Assembly: GCF_030440425.1 (NCBI RefSeq)
Contig: NZ_CP098023.1
Location: forward strand, 2,655,501 to 2,719,500
Direction of reading: 5' to 3'
Origin: Microbulbifer sp. MI-G
GTDB taxonomy: Bacteria; Pseudomonadota; Gammaproteobacteria; Pseudomonadales; Cellvibrionaceae
DNA: 64,000 nt
Below, in pieces: positions 12,922 to 21,809 of this stretch (position 1 is the first letter of the stretch; every line of letters begins with the position of its first letter). The position numbers and the translations under genes were made by a program. The notes below the pieces were generated by a model. The model ran no database searches. It saw only the letters and a program-made list of their open reading frames with translations, and was not told the DNA's origin.

Positions 12922-14624
12922 CACTTTCGAGCAAGCACTTCGGAATCAGCCAGTTTCTTTTGGCTGGGATCTTTCCAATATTCCTTTACCGTATCCTTCA
13001 TTTCTTTTGCCAACACCGTAATACCAAACAGGTTGGGCAGGGTCATGATCACAATCGCCACAGCAGACAGGTTCCAAATGATGGTTGTGTCCTCGATTGC
13101 CGCCCAGAAAAAGGCAACCACATATACAATTCTGTAAGGCATCACCGCTTTGGGCCCGAACAGGTAGATCATCGAGCGATCGCCGTAATAAGACCAGGCA
13201 ATAGCTGTGGAGAAGGCAAACAGCAGAATGCCTATGGTAACAATCAGCCCACCATATTCCCCAAAGAAACCGCGCTGGAAAGCCTTGTTGGTCAATGCCA
13301 CCGAGTGCACCAGGGATTTACCCCAGATATCGACATCCGCATTGGCGAATTTGCCATCCACCACAGTGAGAACACCCGTGAAGCTGTCATCGCCAACGCG
13401 AAAATCCAGATCCTCGGCAATAGAACGCGCATGAATCAGGGTAAAATCCCGAGCATTCTGCACAAGACCGTCGTCCACTACTACAGAGCCATTATAGGTT
13501 TTTACCGTACTTGGCTGGCCACTCAGGTAATTAAACAGCTGTTTCACATCCTCAGCATTGTTCTCATCAAAACGGCCTTCCACAACATAGGTGTCCGCCC
13601 CTTCAAACAGGTTCTCATGCTTTTCTGTCCAAACCCCGGAGGAGAGAATCACAAGGCCGGTCAGAGTACAGATAATGATCGTATCGATAAACGGTTCCAG
13701 CAGGGAAACCATACCCTCAGAAACTGGTTCATCGGCACGCGCTGCGGCGTGCGCAATCGGGGCTGAGCCCTGCCCCGCCTCATTGGAGAAGAGGCCCCGG
13801 TTTACCCCGCGATTAAAGGCGTAGGCAAAGCTGGCACCCAGAAAACCGCCTACCGCAGCACTACCGGAAAAAGCATCGCGGAAAACGGCCCCAAAGGAAG
13901 GAATAATATTTTCATAGTTATATAAAATAACACCAAGGGCACCGATCACATAAATGAAAGCCATGGTGGGAACGATGGTGGAAGTCACCTTGGCAATCCG
14001 CTTGATACCCCCAATGATCACCATTCCCAGCAAGATAGCGAGCACTCCACCGGTCAACCCTTTGCTGATACCAAAGGAATCGTGCATGGCCTGGGCGATA
14101 TTGTTGACCTGGGGAAGACTCCCGGTACCAAATGAACAGATCACCGTGGCAATGGCAAACAGAACAGCCAGCCACTTCATATTGAGGCGGCGCTCCATAT
14201 AGAACATGGGGCCACCGGCAAAGTAGCCGTCCGCGGCTTTGATACGGTATTTATGGGACAACGTCACCTCAACAAACTTGGTTGTCATGCCAAGGAAAGC
14301 GGTCATCCACATCCAGAATAGCGCAGCCGGTCCTCCCAGGAAGATAGCGAGGCCCACACCACCGATATTACCGGTACCGACAGTACCGGAAAGCGCGGTC
14401 GCAAGGGCTTGAAAGTGCGAGGCATCACCGGGATCGCCGGGCTTGTCGTACTTGCCCTGTACGACTTTGATCGCGTGCCCGAAGTAACGAATCTGCGGGA
14501 ACCCCAGATAGATAGTGAAAAAGAAACCGACTCCCAGCAACACCCAGGGAAACCAGGGCGCTGAACCGAGAAAGCCGTCCAGTGACAGCATTAGTTGATT
14601 GAAGGACTCCAAGCTAACCCCCAC
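12921..14624 (-). CDS. Sodium:alanine/glycine symporter (AGCS family) with a large extra loop
   Basis: An inner-membrane Na+-coupled amino-acid importer of 567 residues. Family motifs include [20 protein letters not shown] (about residues 78-97), [18 protein letters not shown] and [16 protein letters not shown]. About 10 hydrophobic segments are visible. Most homologues are 450-540 residues; here roughly 85 hydrophilic residues (about 335-420) are inserted after LVILSSGVW and before the transmembrane part resumes. The insert looks like a small soluble domain of unknown role. ATG at 14,624 was chosen; no close Shine-Dalgarno is striking. A stem-loop follows the stop. The substrate (alanine, glycine or serine) cannot be read from the sequence. 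Confidence 0.92.
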   Translation of the reverse strand: MGVSLESFNQLMLSLDGFLGSAPWFPWVLLGVGFFFTIYLGFPQIRYFGHAIKVVQGKYDKPGDPGDASHFQALATALSGTVGTGNIGGVGLAIFLGGPAALFWMWMTAFLGMTTKFVEVTLSHKYRIKAADGYFAGGPMFYMERRLNMKWLAVLFAIATVICSFGTGSLPQVNNIAQAMHDSFGISKGLTGGVLAILLGMVIIGGIKRIAKVTSTIVPTMAFIYVIGALGVILYNYENIIPSFGAVFRDAFSGSAAVGGFLGASFAYAFNRGVNRGLFSNEAGQGSAPIAHAAARADEPVSEGMVSLLEPFIDTIIICTLTGLVILSSGVWTEKHENLFEGADTYVVEGRFDENNAEDVKQLFNYLSGQPSTVKTYNGSVVVDDGLVQNARDFTLIHARSIAEDLDFRVGDDSFTGVLTVVDGKFANADVDIWGKSLVHSVALTNKAFQRGFFGEYGGLIVTIGILLFAFSTAIAWSYYGDRSMIYLFGPKAVMPYRIVYVVAFFWAAIEDTTIIWNLSAVAIVIMTLPNLFGITVLAKEMKDTVKEYWKDPSQKKLADSEVLARK

Positions 14625-14719
14625 GGTTCTGACTTAGTTCTGATTATTTTATATACAGACAAAGCTGTAATGCGTTGCGCAGGTTAGCAGCTTCCAGGGC
14701 GCTAGAACAGTAATGCCGG

Positions 14720-15766
14720 TCAATCCCCCAGAAATGAAAAGTGCTGTCGGTAGGGAAACAGGGCAAACTGCCCCCCCGTATGGACAAAAACCAGATTCTT
14801 AGCCCCAGCATATTTCCCCATGTTCAAGTCCTGCAAGAGCCCGTGAAAGGCCTTGCCGGTATAGACCGGGTCCAATAACAGTCCTTCGAGGCTTGCCACT
14901 TCAGCGATGGTTTGATAAACCGGTCGCTCTGCTTGGGCATAACCCGGCCCGATGTAATCCGCATTGACACAAACCGCAAGTGCATCGGTTTCAATTTTTT
15001 CTCCCACCAATGCACACCAATGGCGAATATCCTCCCTGACCTTGGCCTGAAAATAGGCCGCATTGTCACAAACAGCATAGCCAGTGACTTTGCACCCGGT
15101 CTCCAGAAGGTGGCAACCCAGTGTCAGACCAGCCTGGGTCCCCCCGCTTCCGGTAGCGCACACAATATGCTCAGGTTCGAAACCATAGGCCAGGCAGTCA
15201 GTCATCAACTCCCGGGAGGCTTCGATATAGCCCCAGATACCAAGACCGTCGCTGGCACCTGTGGGAATACAGAAAGGCCGATGGCCTCGGGACCGATAAT
15301 CCTCAGCCCAGTATTGAAAAAGCCCGGACAACGCCTCTTTGTATTCTCTTGCCAGATACACTGCCACGCTTGCGTCAGCGAGGTGATCCAGCAGGAAATT
15401 GCCATCCATCTCCTCACTGGTTCCCCCACGCAGTAACAACTGTACCTGCAAACCGAGCCGAGCCCCTACAAGCGCTGTGGTGCGACAGTGGTTGGATTGT
15501 ATTCCTCCGCAGGTGATTAACGTATCACAGCCCTGCCCAGTGGCAGCAGCGGTGACAAACTCGAGTTTGCGAAGCTTATTGCCCGACATCCCGGATTCAG
15601 TCAGGTCATCCCGTTTCACCCAGATTCGCGGCCCACCACAGGGGTAGGAAAAGCGCTCGCTGATTCGACTCAGGGGCTGTAACGGTGTCGGCAGATTGGC
15701 CAGCCGCAGACGGGCGGGCAACTCGATAGGCAGGCTTTTGCGCACGGCGGTTCCATCCCGGTTCAT
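14720..15766 (-). CDS. PLP-dependent D-cysteine desulfhydrase / ACC deaminase family enzyme
   Basis: A 348-residue fold-type II PLP enzyme. The sequence GMSGNKLRKLEF contains the lysine that binds PLP, followed by CGGIQSNHCRTTA, which holds the phosphate and catalytic residues of this family. Members deaminate 1-aminocyclopropane-1-carboxylate or release sulfide from D-cysteine. Residues needed for true ACC deaminase activity cannot be judged here, and gammaproteobacterial members are usually D-cysteine desulfhydrases, so that is the more likely activity. It is cytoplasmic. Transcribed towards the symporter gene with 95 bp between them, so the two may share a transcript. Confidence 0.82.
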   Translation of the reverse strand: MNRDGTAVRKSLPIELPARLRLANLPTPLQPLSRISERFSYPCGGPRIWVKRDDLTESGMSGNKLRKLEFVTAAATGQGCDTLITCGGIQSNHCRTTALVGARLGLQVQLLLRGGTSEEMDGNFLLDHLADASVAVYLAREYKEALSGLFQYWAEDYRSRGHRPFCIPTGASDGLGIWGYIEASRELMTDCLAYGFEPEHIVCATGSGGTQAGLTLGCHLLETGCKVTGYAVCDNAAYFQAKVREDIRHWCALVGEKIETDALAVCVNADYIGPGYAQAERPVYQTIAEVASLEGLLLDPVYTGKAFHGLLQDLNMGKYAGAKNLVFVHTGGQFALFPYRQHFSFLGD

Positions 15767-16185
15767 TGGATCAATGGCGACGGTGACCGAATGGGAATCT
15801 CTCAGCCACTCTGGCTAGTCTCTCCAGGGTCGGTATTACCAAGGCCAGTGCGAGTGGAACAGCTGATACCATGGCTTGCCCACTGAGTCAGCCTGACCAA
15901 TTTCCCTCATTGCCTCAGTCACTTCCTGCAGCAGATTAGCCAGGATAGTTCCACTGACCAAAAACACCCGATTGAAGACGATCTGTGAGAACCATCGACC
16001 AGGGAATAGAAACCGTTCTCCCCTTTCACAAGGCGTCGAACCGAACCCCACATTGCTATTTTTCTTACTGACAGGGTCTGTTATCAGGCTTTTGCAACAG
16101 ATTTTTATGCACCGGCTCCCCCTAATAGCGAGTGCCTTATCAAACAGCGAGCAGGGGGATTCACTGCATAATCGAATCAGACACA
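15767..16185. other. Gap of about 420 bp without a supported gene
   Basis: A 116-codon minus-strand frame (15,836-16,186) is open. It has no recognisable domain, and its beginning falls in the T-tract of the yajC terminator. Its last 45 or so codons look mildly protein-like (ending in a QLFHSHWPW-type sequence), so a decayed gene cannot be excluded. Confidence 0.4.
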
Positions 16186-16213
16186 ATAAAAAAGCCCGGC
16201 GACTACCAGGCTT
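16186..16213 (-). terminator. Rho-independent terminator of yajC
   Basis: On the minus strand AAGCCTGG pairs with CCGGGCTT (one G-T pair) across a 6-nt loop, followed by a TTTTTTAT tract. It lies 40 bp beyond the yajC stop. Confidence 0.8.
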
Positions 16214-16252
16214 TCTTTGCCAAACAGCTCAAAGCGCACATCGCATAACGTA

Positions 16253-16585
16253 TCAGATTTTTTTGATGGTACCTTTAGGCAATACAGCGTGCACTGCCAC
16301 TTTCTGGAATTTCAGGGACATATTGTCCGCTACCTCCAAAACAATGTAATCGTCATCGACTTTGTCGACCCGGCCCAACATACCACTGCTCATGACCACT
16401 TCATCGCCTTTTTTCAGAGCACCCACCAATGCCTGATGTTCTTTCTGGCGCTTGCGCTGGGGGCGGATAATAAAAAACCACATAAACGCGAACAGCCCCG
16501 CAAACATCAGCAGGGTAATCATTGAATTACTCTGGGGTGCCGGCCCGGTTTGCTGTGCCATAGCGGAAGGGATAAAAAAGCTCAT
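16253..16585 (-). CDS. yajC: Sec translocase accessory protein YajC
   Basis: A small inner-membrane protein that associates with SecDF and the SecYEG translocon. At 110 residues it equals E. coli YajC. A single transmembrane segment (about residues 22-40, ITLLMFAGLFAFMWFFII) is followed by the hallmark RPQRKRQKEH and the KGDEVVMSSGMLGRV segment. The ATG at 16,585 is preceded by GAGGA at good spacing; a TTG four codons upstream would overlap that site. Unusually, secD, secF and tgt are not next to it: an unrelated gene lies on each side and a terminator follows. It may therefore be a relocated or second copy. Confidence 0.92.
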   Translation of the reverse strand: MSFFIPSAMAQQTGPAPQSNSMITLLMFAGLFAFMWFFIIRPQRKRQKEHQALVGALKKGDEVVMSSGMLGRVDKVDDDYIVLEVADNMSLKFQKVAVHAVLPKGTIKKI

Positions 16586-16696
16586 GCAAATCCTCAAAGA
16601 GTCAGCCTATAAAATTGTCGCTAACTCTAACGGGTTTACCTCGCCGAGGCAACGGATCGGACCGACCCGGGATGGACCGGTCAATCCCATTTGTGC

Positions 16697-17143
16697 TCAA
16701 AAGCGCTGACGGACCTGACGCCGGTAGCCCGTTGGCGACATACCGGTCCAGCGCTTGAAGGCACTGGTGAAACTGGTTCTGTCCGAGAAATCGAGAATTC
16801 TAGAGATACCGTCGACACTGAGCGCGGTATCCTTAAGAAAATGCACTGCATGGCGGAATCGCACATGATCGCGCAGCGAGGCAAAGCTCAAGCTGTGCTC
16901 CTGCAGACGGCGCTGTAAAGTGCGGGTAGACATGCTTAAATCGGAAGCGACCGGGCGAATCGCGAGAGAGGCCTTGCCAATGCGCTGTTCCAGCACATCA
17001 ATCACCCGGGCGGCAATGCCAAAGCTGGTTGCCTCCGGGGGGGCCAGGAGCTGGTCGAGAATATTCGGATCTCCGGATAATCTGGCCTGCTGAAGGGATT
17101 TGTCTTCAGATAGCGAAGTCTGGTCGGGCTGAGTTTGGTTCAT
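16697..17143 (-). CDS. Short AraC-family transcriptional regulator
   Basis: A 148-residue DNA-binding protein. The C-terminal 100 residues carry two helix-turn-helix motifs of the AraC/XylS type: SDLSMSTRTLQRRLQEHSLS in the first, and the SVDGISRILDFSDRTSFTSAFKRWTG segment in the second, with the family P-x-x-Y (SPTGYRR) at the end. There is no effector-binding domain, only about 45 variable residues before the HTH. It may be a truncated form of the longer 330-residue type that shares the TRTLQRRL motif, but no stretch of the missing part is apparent upstream. Target genes are unknown. Confidence 0.85.
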   Translation of the reverse strand: MNQTQPDQTSLSEDKSLQQARLSGDPNILDQLLAPPEATSFGIAARVIDVLEQRIGKASLAIRPVASDLSMSTRTLQRRLQEHSLSFASLRDHVRFRHAVHFLKDTALSVDGISRILDFSDRTSFTSAFKRWTGMSPTGYRRQVRQRF

Positions 17144-17550
17144 CGAGCTGCTCCTTTTGAGTTCCGTGAGCCGCAGTTATTTTTCTATGTCCGCTTCCAG
17201 CGAATCCCGGTGACCATTGCCCGCACCTGCATACCAAACCTTTTTCGGGCTACCTCTTGATGCGGGATGCATCGAAAGCTGACATCGAATCCTTCACAGA
17301 GATGTACAATTTTTAAACTAACCGCCCCGGCAATACCCCATAGAGAAACACTCTCTTGCCGGCGCACCTTTCCTTTACAACAGCCAGTATAGACCAAGAT
17401 TTGAGAAAGCAAGGGGCGACAGCGCTTTTTTTTATCTTCTTTTGCGGCAGGCACAATACCCAGCCCCCGAGCCAGGGCTCAAAGGGCGGGAAAAGCGGGA
17501 CCTAGGGAACAGTCAATCGATACACTACCGAAATCCACTCTGTCCGGCAG
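17144..17550. other. 407-bp gap with one doubtful small reading frame
   Basis: An 89-codon minus-strand frame (17,185-17,454) begins with a lysine-rich stretch and contains VYTGCCKGKV, faintly like a 2Fe-2S ferredoxin Cys cluster, but the remaining cysteines are not placed as expected. I do not call it a gene. Confidence 0.4.
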
Positions 17551-18027
17551 TCAGTTAAGATGTTCATCGATCCAGTTGAGTACTTCGGTATCGTGGGTCT
17601 TGGTTTTCACCCGGTCAATGATATGTCGGAGACGTCCGCTTTTGTCGATGATATAAGTGGTCCGTATCAGGCCCATATACTCCCGGCCCATAAACTTTTT
17701 CAGGCCCCAACAGCCATATTTTTCGGCGATTTTATGCTCTTCATCGGATAAGAGATCAAAGTTGAGCCCGTGCTTCTCAATAAACCGCTGTAACTTGCCT
17801 GTGCTATCTGGGCTGACCCCCAGCACTACGGTGTTGCGTTGCTCGAACGCCTCGGCACTATCTCTGATACCGCAGGCCTGAGTGGTGCAACCCGGCGTCA
17901 GCGCTTTTGGGTAGAAGTAGAGCACCAGATGCTTTTTGCCACGAAAATCCTTTAGCGAGACTTTCTCACCATTCTGGTTGGTCAAGGTAAAAGCCGGTGC
18001 CAAATTGCCAATTTTGGGAAAAGCCAT
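17551..18027 (-). CDS. bcp: Thioredoxin-dependent peroxiredoxin (PrxQ/BCP)
   Basis: Reduces hydrogen peroxide and organic hydroperoxides using thioredoxin. The 158 residues form a complete thioredoxin-fold peroxiredoxin. TPGCTTQAC near residues 44-52 supplies the peroxidatic Cys and, five residues on, the resolving Cys of the BCP subclass. Upstream FYPKALTPGC has A-L instead of the more common D-N/D-D before TPGC. The C-terminus includes RTTYIIDKSGRLRHI. It is cytoplasmic and appears to be transcribed alone. BCP homologues often sit by nadA, dapA or hda; none of these is near. Confidence 0.94.
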   Translation of the reverse strand: MAFPKIGNLAPAFTLTNQNGEKVSLKDFRGKKHLVLYFYPKALTPGCTTQACGIRDSAEAFEQRNTVVLGVSPDSTGKLQRFIEKHGLNFDLLSDEEHKIAEKYGCWGLKKFMGREYMGLIRTTYIIDKSGRLRHIIDRVKTKTHDTEVLNWIDEHLN

Positions 18028-18110
18028 AGGAAGTCCCCCGGGGAGCTGGAGTGTAGGATGCGGGGATTATAACGAAAAGAAGTTATAGAAACGCCAGTTC
18101 GGTACAAAAA

Positions 18111-18632
18111 TCAAAACTGGTGCAGTTGAAACGCCCTCTCTTTACGCGCGCAGATACCCACATGTCCCAATCGCTCAACCAACTCCGCCTTTTCCGCATC
18201 GGTCAAGAATTCCCCCACTTCCAGACACCCCTCAGGGCCGCTAAAGCTCACCGAGGCCGGTTCTGCAGTCCCGCTACCCATACGCACCAGAACCACCAGG
18301 CTGTCCCTGGTGAACTCCCGATGGTAAATGCTCTGTCCGCGAAACCCCCTGCAACAATCGAACACGACCTGCTTGTCATCGATACGAATCACTTCGCGAC
18401 GGGTGCCCTCCAGACACACATAGGCAAACAACACCGCCAGTAACAGCATTTCCAAACCCGCAAACGGCAGGATCATCCAGGCACCGGCAAAGGCGAAGGC
18501 CAGGCTGATACCGAGGGAAACAGCGACCAGGGAGAAGAACACCCACAGATTTGCAGAAACAGACAGGGACTGGTTTGGTTGAAGAAGGATACAGGCGCAG
18601 CGGGGGGAGTAACGGCCGACTTCAGTAACCAT
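18111..18632 (-). CDS. DUF2244 family inner-membrane protein
   Basis: 173 residues with two adjacent hydrophobic segments (about 22-42 and 46-64, LWVFFSLVAVSLGISLAF and ILPFAGLEMLLLAVLFAYV) and a soluble C-terminal half. N-terminal LQPNQSLS and the spacing fit the DUF2244 family, often found near cytochrome oxidase genes, though not here. Function unknown. The ATG at 18,632 places homologous sequence near the start; an in-frame codon at 18,710 would add 26 unconserved residues and run towards the mdh terminator. Confidence 0.75.
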   Translation of the reverse strand: MVTEVGRYSPRCACILLQPNQSLSVSANLWVFFSLVAVSLGISLAFAFAGAWMILPFAGLEMLLLAVLFAYVCLEGTRREVIRIDDKQVVFDCCRGFRGQSIYHREFTRDSLVVLVRMGSGTAEPASVSFSGPEGCLEVGEFLTDAEKAELVERLGHVGICARKERAFQLHQF

Positions 18633-18745
18633 GGCAGACGGTCCCGGCAAGTACTTACCCTCAGTGTAGTGTCGCTGCCAGAAGCCCACATTGGCGAAAC
18701 AGCCCCTCAAGTCCCCCCAAGTGCGGGTCCAGAGCAGACACTGCC

Positions 18746-18771
18746 AAAAACCCGCTGGACCGGGCGGGTTT
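18746..18771 (-). terminator. Rho-independent terminator of mdh
   Basis: On the minus strand AAACCCGC and GCGGGTTT arms flank an 8-nt loop and are followed by TTTTTGG. It lies about 43 bp after the mdh stop codon. Confidence 0.8.
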
Positions 18772-18813
18772 CTTGGCGAGTGACCAGGCGCAATGACCGG
18801 TCGATCGGGCGGA

Positions 18814-19794
18814 TTATGGCAGCAGGTGCGCTACTGCATCGCGCTCTTCCACCAGCTCCTGTTCGGTGGCTGCCATCTTTTCACGGGAGAAAGCGTTGTT
18901 TTCAACACCTTGAACAATTTTCCAGTGACCATCTGCGCAGGTACAGGGAAAAGAATAAATCAGGCCTTTCTGAATACCATAGGAACCATCACTGTACACT
19001 GCCATGCTGGTCCAGTCGCCTTCAGCAGTACCCAGGGCCCAATCGCGCATGTGGTCGATCGCCGCATTGGCAGCAGATGCCGCGGAGGAGGCACCTCGGG
19101 CCTTGATAATTGCCGCACCGCGCTGCTGAACAGTGGGAATAAAGTCCTTTTCGTACCAGTCCTGCGCGACCAGATCCATAGCCGCACCGCCGGAAACTTT
19201 AACCTGGTACAGATCCGGATACTGGGTGGAGGAGTGGTTGCCCCAGATCGTCAGATGGGTAATGTCATTCACGCTGGACCCCGTTTTGTTGGCCAACTGA
19301 GACAGCGCGCGATTGTGGTCCAGGCGGGTCATCGCGGTGAAATTGCGCGGATCCAGATCCGGGGCGTTGCGCTGGGCAATCAGCGCATTGGTATTTGCCG
19401 GATTGCCAACCACCAGAACTTTTACGCTGCGCGAAGCAACATCGTTCAGGGCCTTACCCTGCGCAGAAAATATTGCAGCATTGGCTTCCAGCAGATCCTT
19501 GCGTTCCATGCCGGGCCCGCGGGGGCGTGCACCGACCAGCAGTGCGTAATCGACGTCTTTAAAGGCAATAGTGGCATTATCGGACTGAACGATACCCGCA
19601 AGCAGTGGGAAGGCACAGTCTTCGAGTTCCATGGCGACCCCTTTCAGCGCCTCCAGTGCCGGCGTAATTTCCAGTAACTGCAGAATAACCGGTTGGTCTT
19701 TACCCAGCATCTCGCCGGAAGCGATACGAAACAGCAAAGAATAGCTGATCTGGCCGGCAGCGCCGGTGACAGCAACACGAACAGGTGCTTTCAC
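18814..19794 (-). CDS. mdh: Malate dehydrogenase
   Basis: Oxidises malate to oxaloacetate with NAD+ in the TCA cycle. The 326 residues match the long cytosolic-type bacterial [21 protein letters not shown] at the N-terminus forms the NAD loop; [15 protein letters not shown] carries the substrate arginines of the mobile loop; [12 protein letters not shown] contains the catalytic His. The start is GTG at 19,794, with AGGGAGA seven bases upstream. TATAAT on the minus strand (19,825-19,830) is a likely -10. It is flanked by a terminator on its 3' side and seems monocistronic. Confidence 0.97.
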   Translation of the reverse strand: MKAPVRVAVTGAAGQISYSLLFRIASGEMLGKDQPVILQLLEITPALEALKGVAMELEDCAFPLLAGIVQSDNATIAFKDVDYALLVGARPRGPGMERKDLLEANAAIFSAQGKALNDVASRSVKVLVVGNPANTNALIAQRNAPDLDPRNFTAMTRLDHNRALSQLANKTGSSVNDITHLTIWGNHSSTQYPDLYQVKVSGGAAMDLVAQDWYEKDFIPTVQQRGAAIIKARGASSAASAANAAIDHMRDWALGTAEGDWTSMAVYSDGSYGIQKGLIYSFPCTCADGHWKIVQGVENNAFSREKMAATEQELVEERDAVAHLLP

Positions 19795-19924
19795 GATAAT
19801 TCTCCCTGGTTGGTAAGGGGCCGCATTATAGGGCCTCGCAGGTAAAATTCATCTTACTCCGCAAATAGCGGCTCAAATTTAAGGGCGAGAACACTCCACC
19901 TGTGCCAACACCACACAAGACCGC

Positions 19925-20551
19925 TTAAGCCCGTACAGCTCCCCGGTAACGTGTTTGCAGAGCGCGATAAACCTGATCACTGTAATCGGCAGCAGCAGAA
20001 TCGAGCTGGTTGGCGATCTCGGCCAGGTGCTCATTGTCTTCACGGCCAGACCAGTGCTTCAAATAGGTACCCTCCTGGTAACCATTGTCCTGGCGGAAGC
20101 GATTGAGCACATTTTTACCGACATAGCGCCGATAAAGCTCCGCAAATGACATAGTGGTATCGGCGAGCAATTGGGCAAATCCCACCAGGTCAAACTGCTT
20201 GCTGGCCAGTGTATTCAGGGTGAAAGTCTCCAGGTTCTCGCGAAAATCACCCGGTGCGCGCCGCCCGCTTTCAAGCGCCTGCAGCATGCTCACCGCCACC
20301 CGCTCGGGGGCACCCTGTTGTAACTCCAGGCTGAGTCCGAAATGCCAGATATCCACCAGCTCCAGTTTTACCTGCTCCATATCCGGCTGTTGTTTTTTCC
20401 ACCACTTCCAGCCGTAATGGTCCAGCAGCTCGGCACTTTCCACCCATATTGCCCGATACCAGGCAAAATTTTGCGCGCGCCAGTTGTCATTGACCAAGGT
20501 ATTGATCTCGTCTTGCAGGGTCAGCATGACCTGCAGCTGCTGTTTCATCAT
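19925..20551 (-). CDS. Dimeric (all-alpha) dUTP diphosphatase
   Basis: A 208-residue protein of the dUTPase_2 family (MazG-related all-alpha NTP pyrophosphatases) that hydrolyses dUTP to dUMP and pyrophosphate. The metal-binding pattern is visible: AIWVESAELLDH (ExxE) and, about 20 residues later, KLELVDIWHF (ExxD). The WKWWKK stretch between them is typical. ATG at 20,551 has AGGAAG seven bases upstream; the frame remains open 27 bp further. It starts 23 bp after the tatD stop and so is the last gene of the long replication/envelope operon. E. coli uses an unrelated trimeric Dut. Confidence 0.85.
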   Translation of the reverse strand: MMKQQLQVMLTLQDEINTLVNDNWRAQNFAWYRAIWVESAELLDHYGWKWWKKQQPDMEQVKLELVDIWHFGLSLELQQGAPERVAVSMLQALESGRRAPGDFRENLETFTLNTLASKQFDLVGFAQLLADTTMSFAELYRRYVGKNVLNRFRQDNGYQEGTYLKHWSGREDNEHLAEIANQLDSAAADYSDQVYRALQTRYRGAVRA

Positions 20552-20574
20552 TGGTGTACTTCCTGTTGCCCGAA

Positions 20575-21351
20575 TCAAGCGGCTCGGGAGAATAATCGGA
20601 AAAAGTTTTCTGTGGTCATCCCGGCCAGTTGTTCATAGGGGATCCCTCGCAAGTCGGCGACAAACTGAGCAACTTCCCGCACATAGGCGGGGATATTTGG
20701 CTTGCCTCGATAGGGAACCGGGGCCAGATAAGGGGAATCCGTCTCCACCAGCAGACGATCCAGGGGCAGCTTGCGCGCTACATCACGCAGCTCCTGCGCA
20801 TTTTTAAAGGTGACAATGCCGGACAGGGAAATATAGTAGTTGAGATCTAGTGCGGCCTTTGCCATCTCCCAGCTCTCGGTAAAACAGTGCAGAACTCCTG
20901 CCGTTTCCAGGTTGCCGTATGTGCGAATCAGATTGATGGTGTCCTCGCGGGCATCGCGGGTATGCACAATCACCGGCAGCACCGCGCGGCCAGCTGCCTC
21001 CAGGTGCGCGGCAAAGCTCTGCTGCTGAACTTTCTTGTTTTCTGTACTGTAGTAATAATCGAGACCGGTCTCCCCCAAAGCAACCACCTTGGGGCGCTCG
21101 GCCATTTTTATCAAAGCATCGACACCGGCCAACCCCGATTCCACATCCAATGGGTGCACTCCAACGGAACAGACAACATCCTCGTGGCGAGAGGCGATCT
21201 CCACTACCGTATCCGCATTTTCCAGGCTGACCCCTACACACAGGAACCTGCCAACCCCGCGTTTGCGGGCAAGCTCCAGCACGGCATTGATATCGCCAGC
21301 AAAATTGTCGAGTTTCAGTCTGTCCAGATGACAGTGAGAATCTACGAGCAT
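20575..21351 (-). CDS. TatD-family metal-dependent hydrolase / DNase
   Basis: 258 residues of a TIM-barrel hydrolase with two metal ions: DSHCHLDRL near the N-terminus, GETGLDYYY (about residue 95), VIVHTRDA, LHCFTES and VETDSPYLAP. This is the YcfH subgroup of TatD, with 3'-5' exonuclease or related deoxyribonuclease activity. ATG at 21,351 fits homologues; the open frame upstream adds 32 unrelated residues over the pilZ end. It follows pilZ by seven bases, so the genes are translationally close. The order holB-pilZ-tatD is common in gammaproteobacteria. Confidence 0.93.
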   Translation of the reverse strand: MLVDSHCHLDRLKLDNFAGDINAVLELARKRGVGRFLCVGVSLENADTVVEIASRHEDVVCSVGVHPLDVESGLAGVDALIKMAERPKVVALGETGLDYYYSTENKKVQQQSFAAHLEAAGRAVLPVIVHTRDAREDTINLIRTYGNLETAGVLHCFTESWEMAKAALDLNYYISLSGIVTFKNAQELRDVARKLPLDRLLVETDSPYLAPVPYRGKPNIPAYVREVAQFVADLRGIPYEQLAGMTTENFFRLFSRAA

Positions 21352-21358
21352 CGATAAT

Positions 21359-21724
21359 TTACAACGTATGTGTGGGCCGGCTCGATTCCAGAGTGCCTGC
21401 CAGATAAGTCTCAATTTTATTCTGGGCAATATTATCCTTGTCCCCAAACTGAACGCCGATACCCGGCGTGCGGTTGCCCTGGGCCCCGCTCGGAGTTATC
21501 CAGATCACCTTGCCAGCCACCGGGATTTTTTCCGGCTCATCCATCAGACTCAGCAGCAGGAAAACCTCATCTCCGAGACTGTAGGATTTTTCCGTACTGA
21601 TAAACAGACCCCCATTCTTTACGAAAGGCATATAGGCCGCATAGAGAACGGACTTATCCTGGATCTTCAGCGAAAGAATGCCGCTGCGGGCACCGCCTCC
21701 CATGGCTTTCATGCTCATTCCCAC
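21359..21724 (-). CDS. pilZ: PilZ domain protein
   Basis: 121 residues. It begins GGGARSGILSLKIQDKSVLY and contains the core FVKNGGLFISTEKSYSLGDEV, typical of the type IV pilus assembly protein PilZ, for which this operon position (between holB and tatD) is standard. The RxxxR motif needed for cyclic-di-GMP binding is missing, as in classical PilZ itself, so binding of that nucleotide is unlikely. Cytoplasmic. The start may be either ATG at 21,724 or the one nine bases later. Confidence 0.9.
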   Translation of the reverse strand: MGMSMKAMGGGARSGILSLKIQDKSVLYAAYMPFVKNGGLFISTEKSYSLGDEVFLLLSLMDEPEKIPVAGKVIWITPSGAQGNRTPGIGVQFGDKDNIAQNKIETYLAGTLESSRPTHTL

Positions 21725-21809
21725 TTTTTGACTATCGCACTAACTTATCCGAGCCCACCGGTCCTGTCCAGAATACACATTTTCTCTGACTCAGGATGGG
21801 GGCCGGTCT

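Noticed and set aside
12885..13766. 293-codon plus-strand frame opposite the AGCS symporter
   Set aside because: No family features and fully antisense to a clearly conserved transporter.
15836..16186. 116-codon minus-strand frame after yajC
   Set aside because: It begins in the T-tract of the yajC terminator, has no Shine-Dalgarno and no family; only its tail looks protein-like.
17185..17454. 89-codon frame with VYTGCCKGKV, considered as a 2Fe-2S ferredoxin
   Set aside because: The further cysteines and fold landmarks of that family are missing.
18793..19677. 294-codon plus-strand frame opposite mdh
   Set aside because: Antisense to malate dehydrogenase; composition is an image of the mdh codons.
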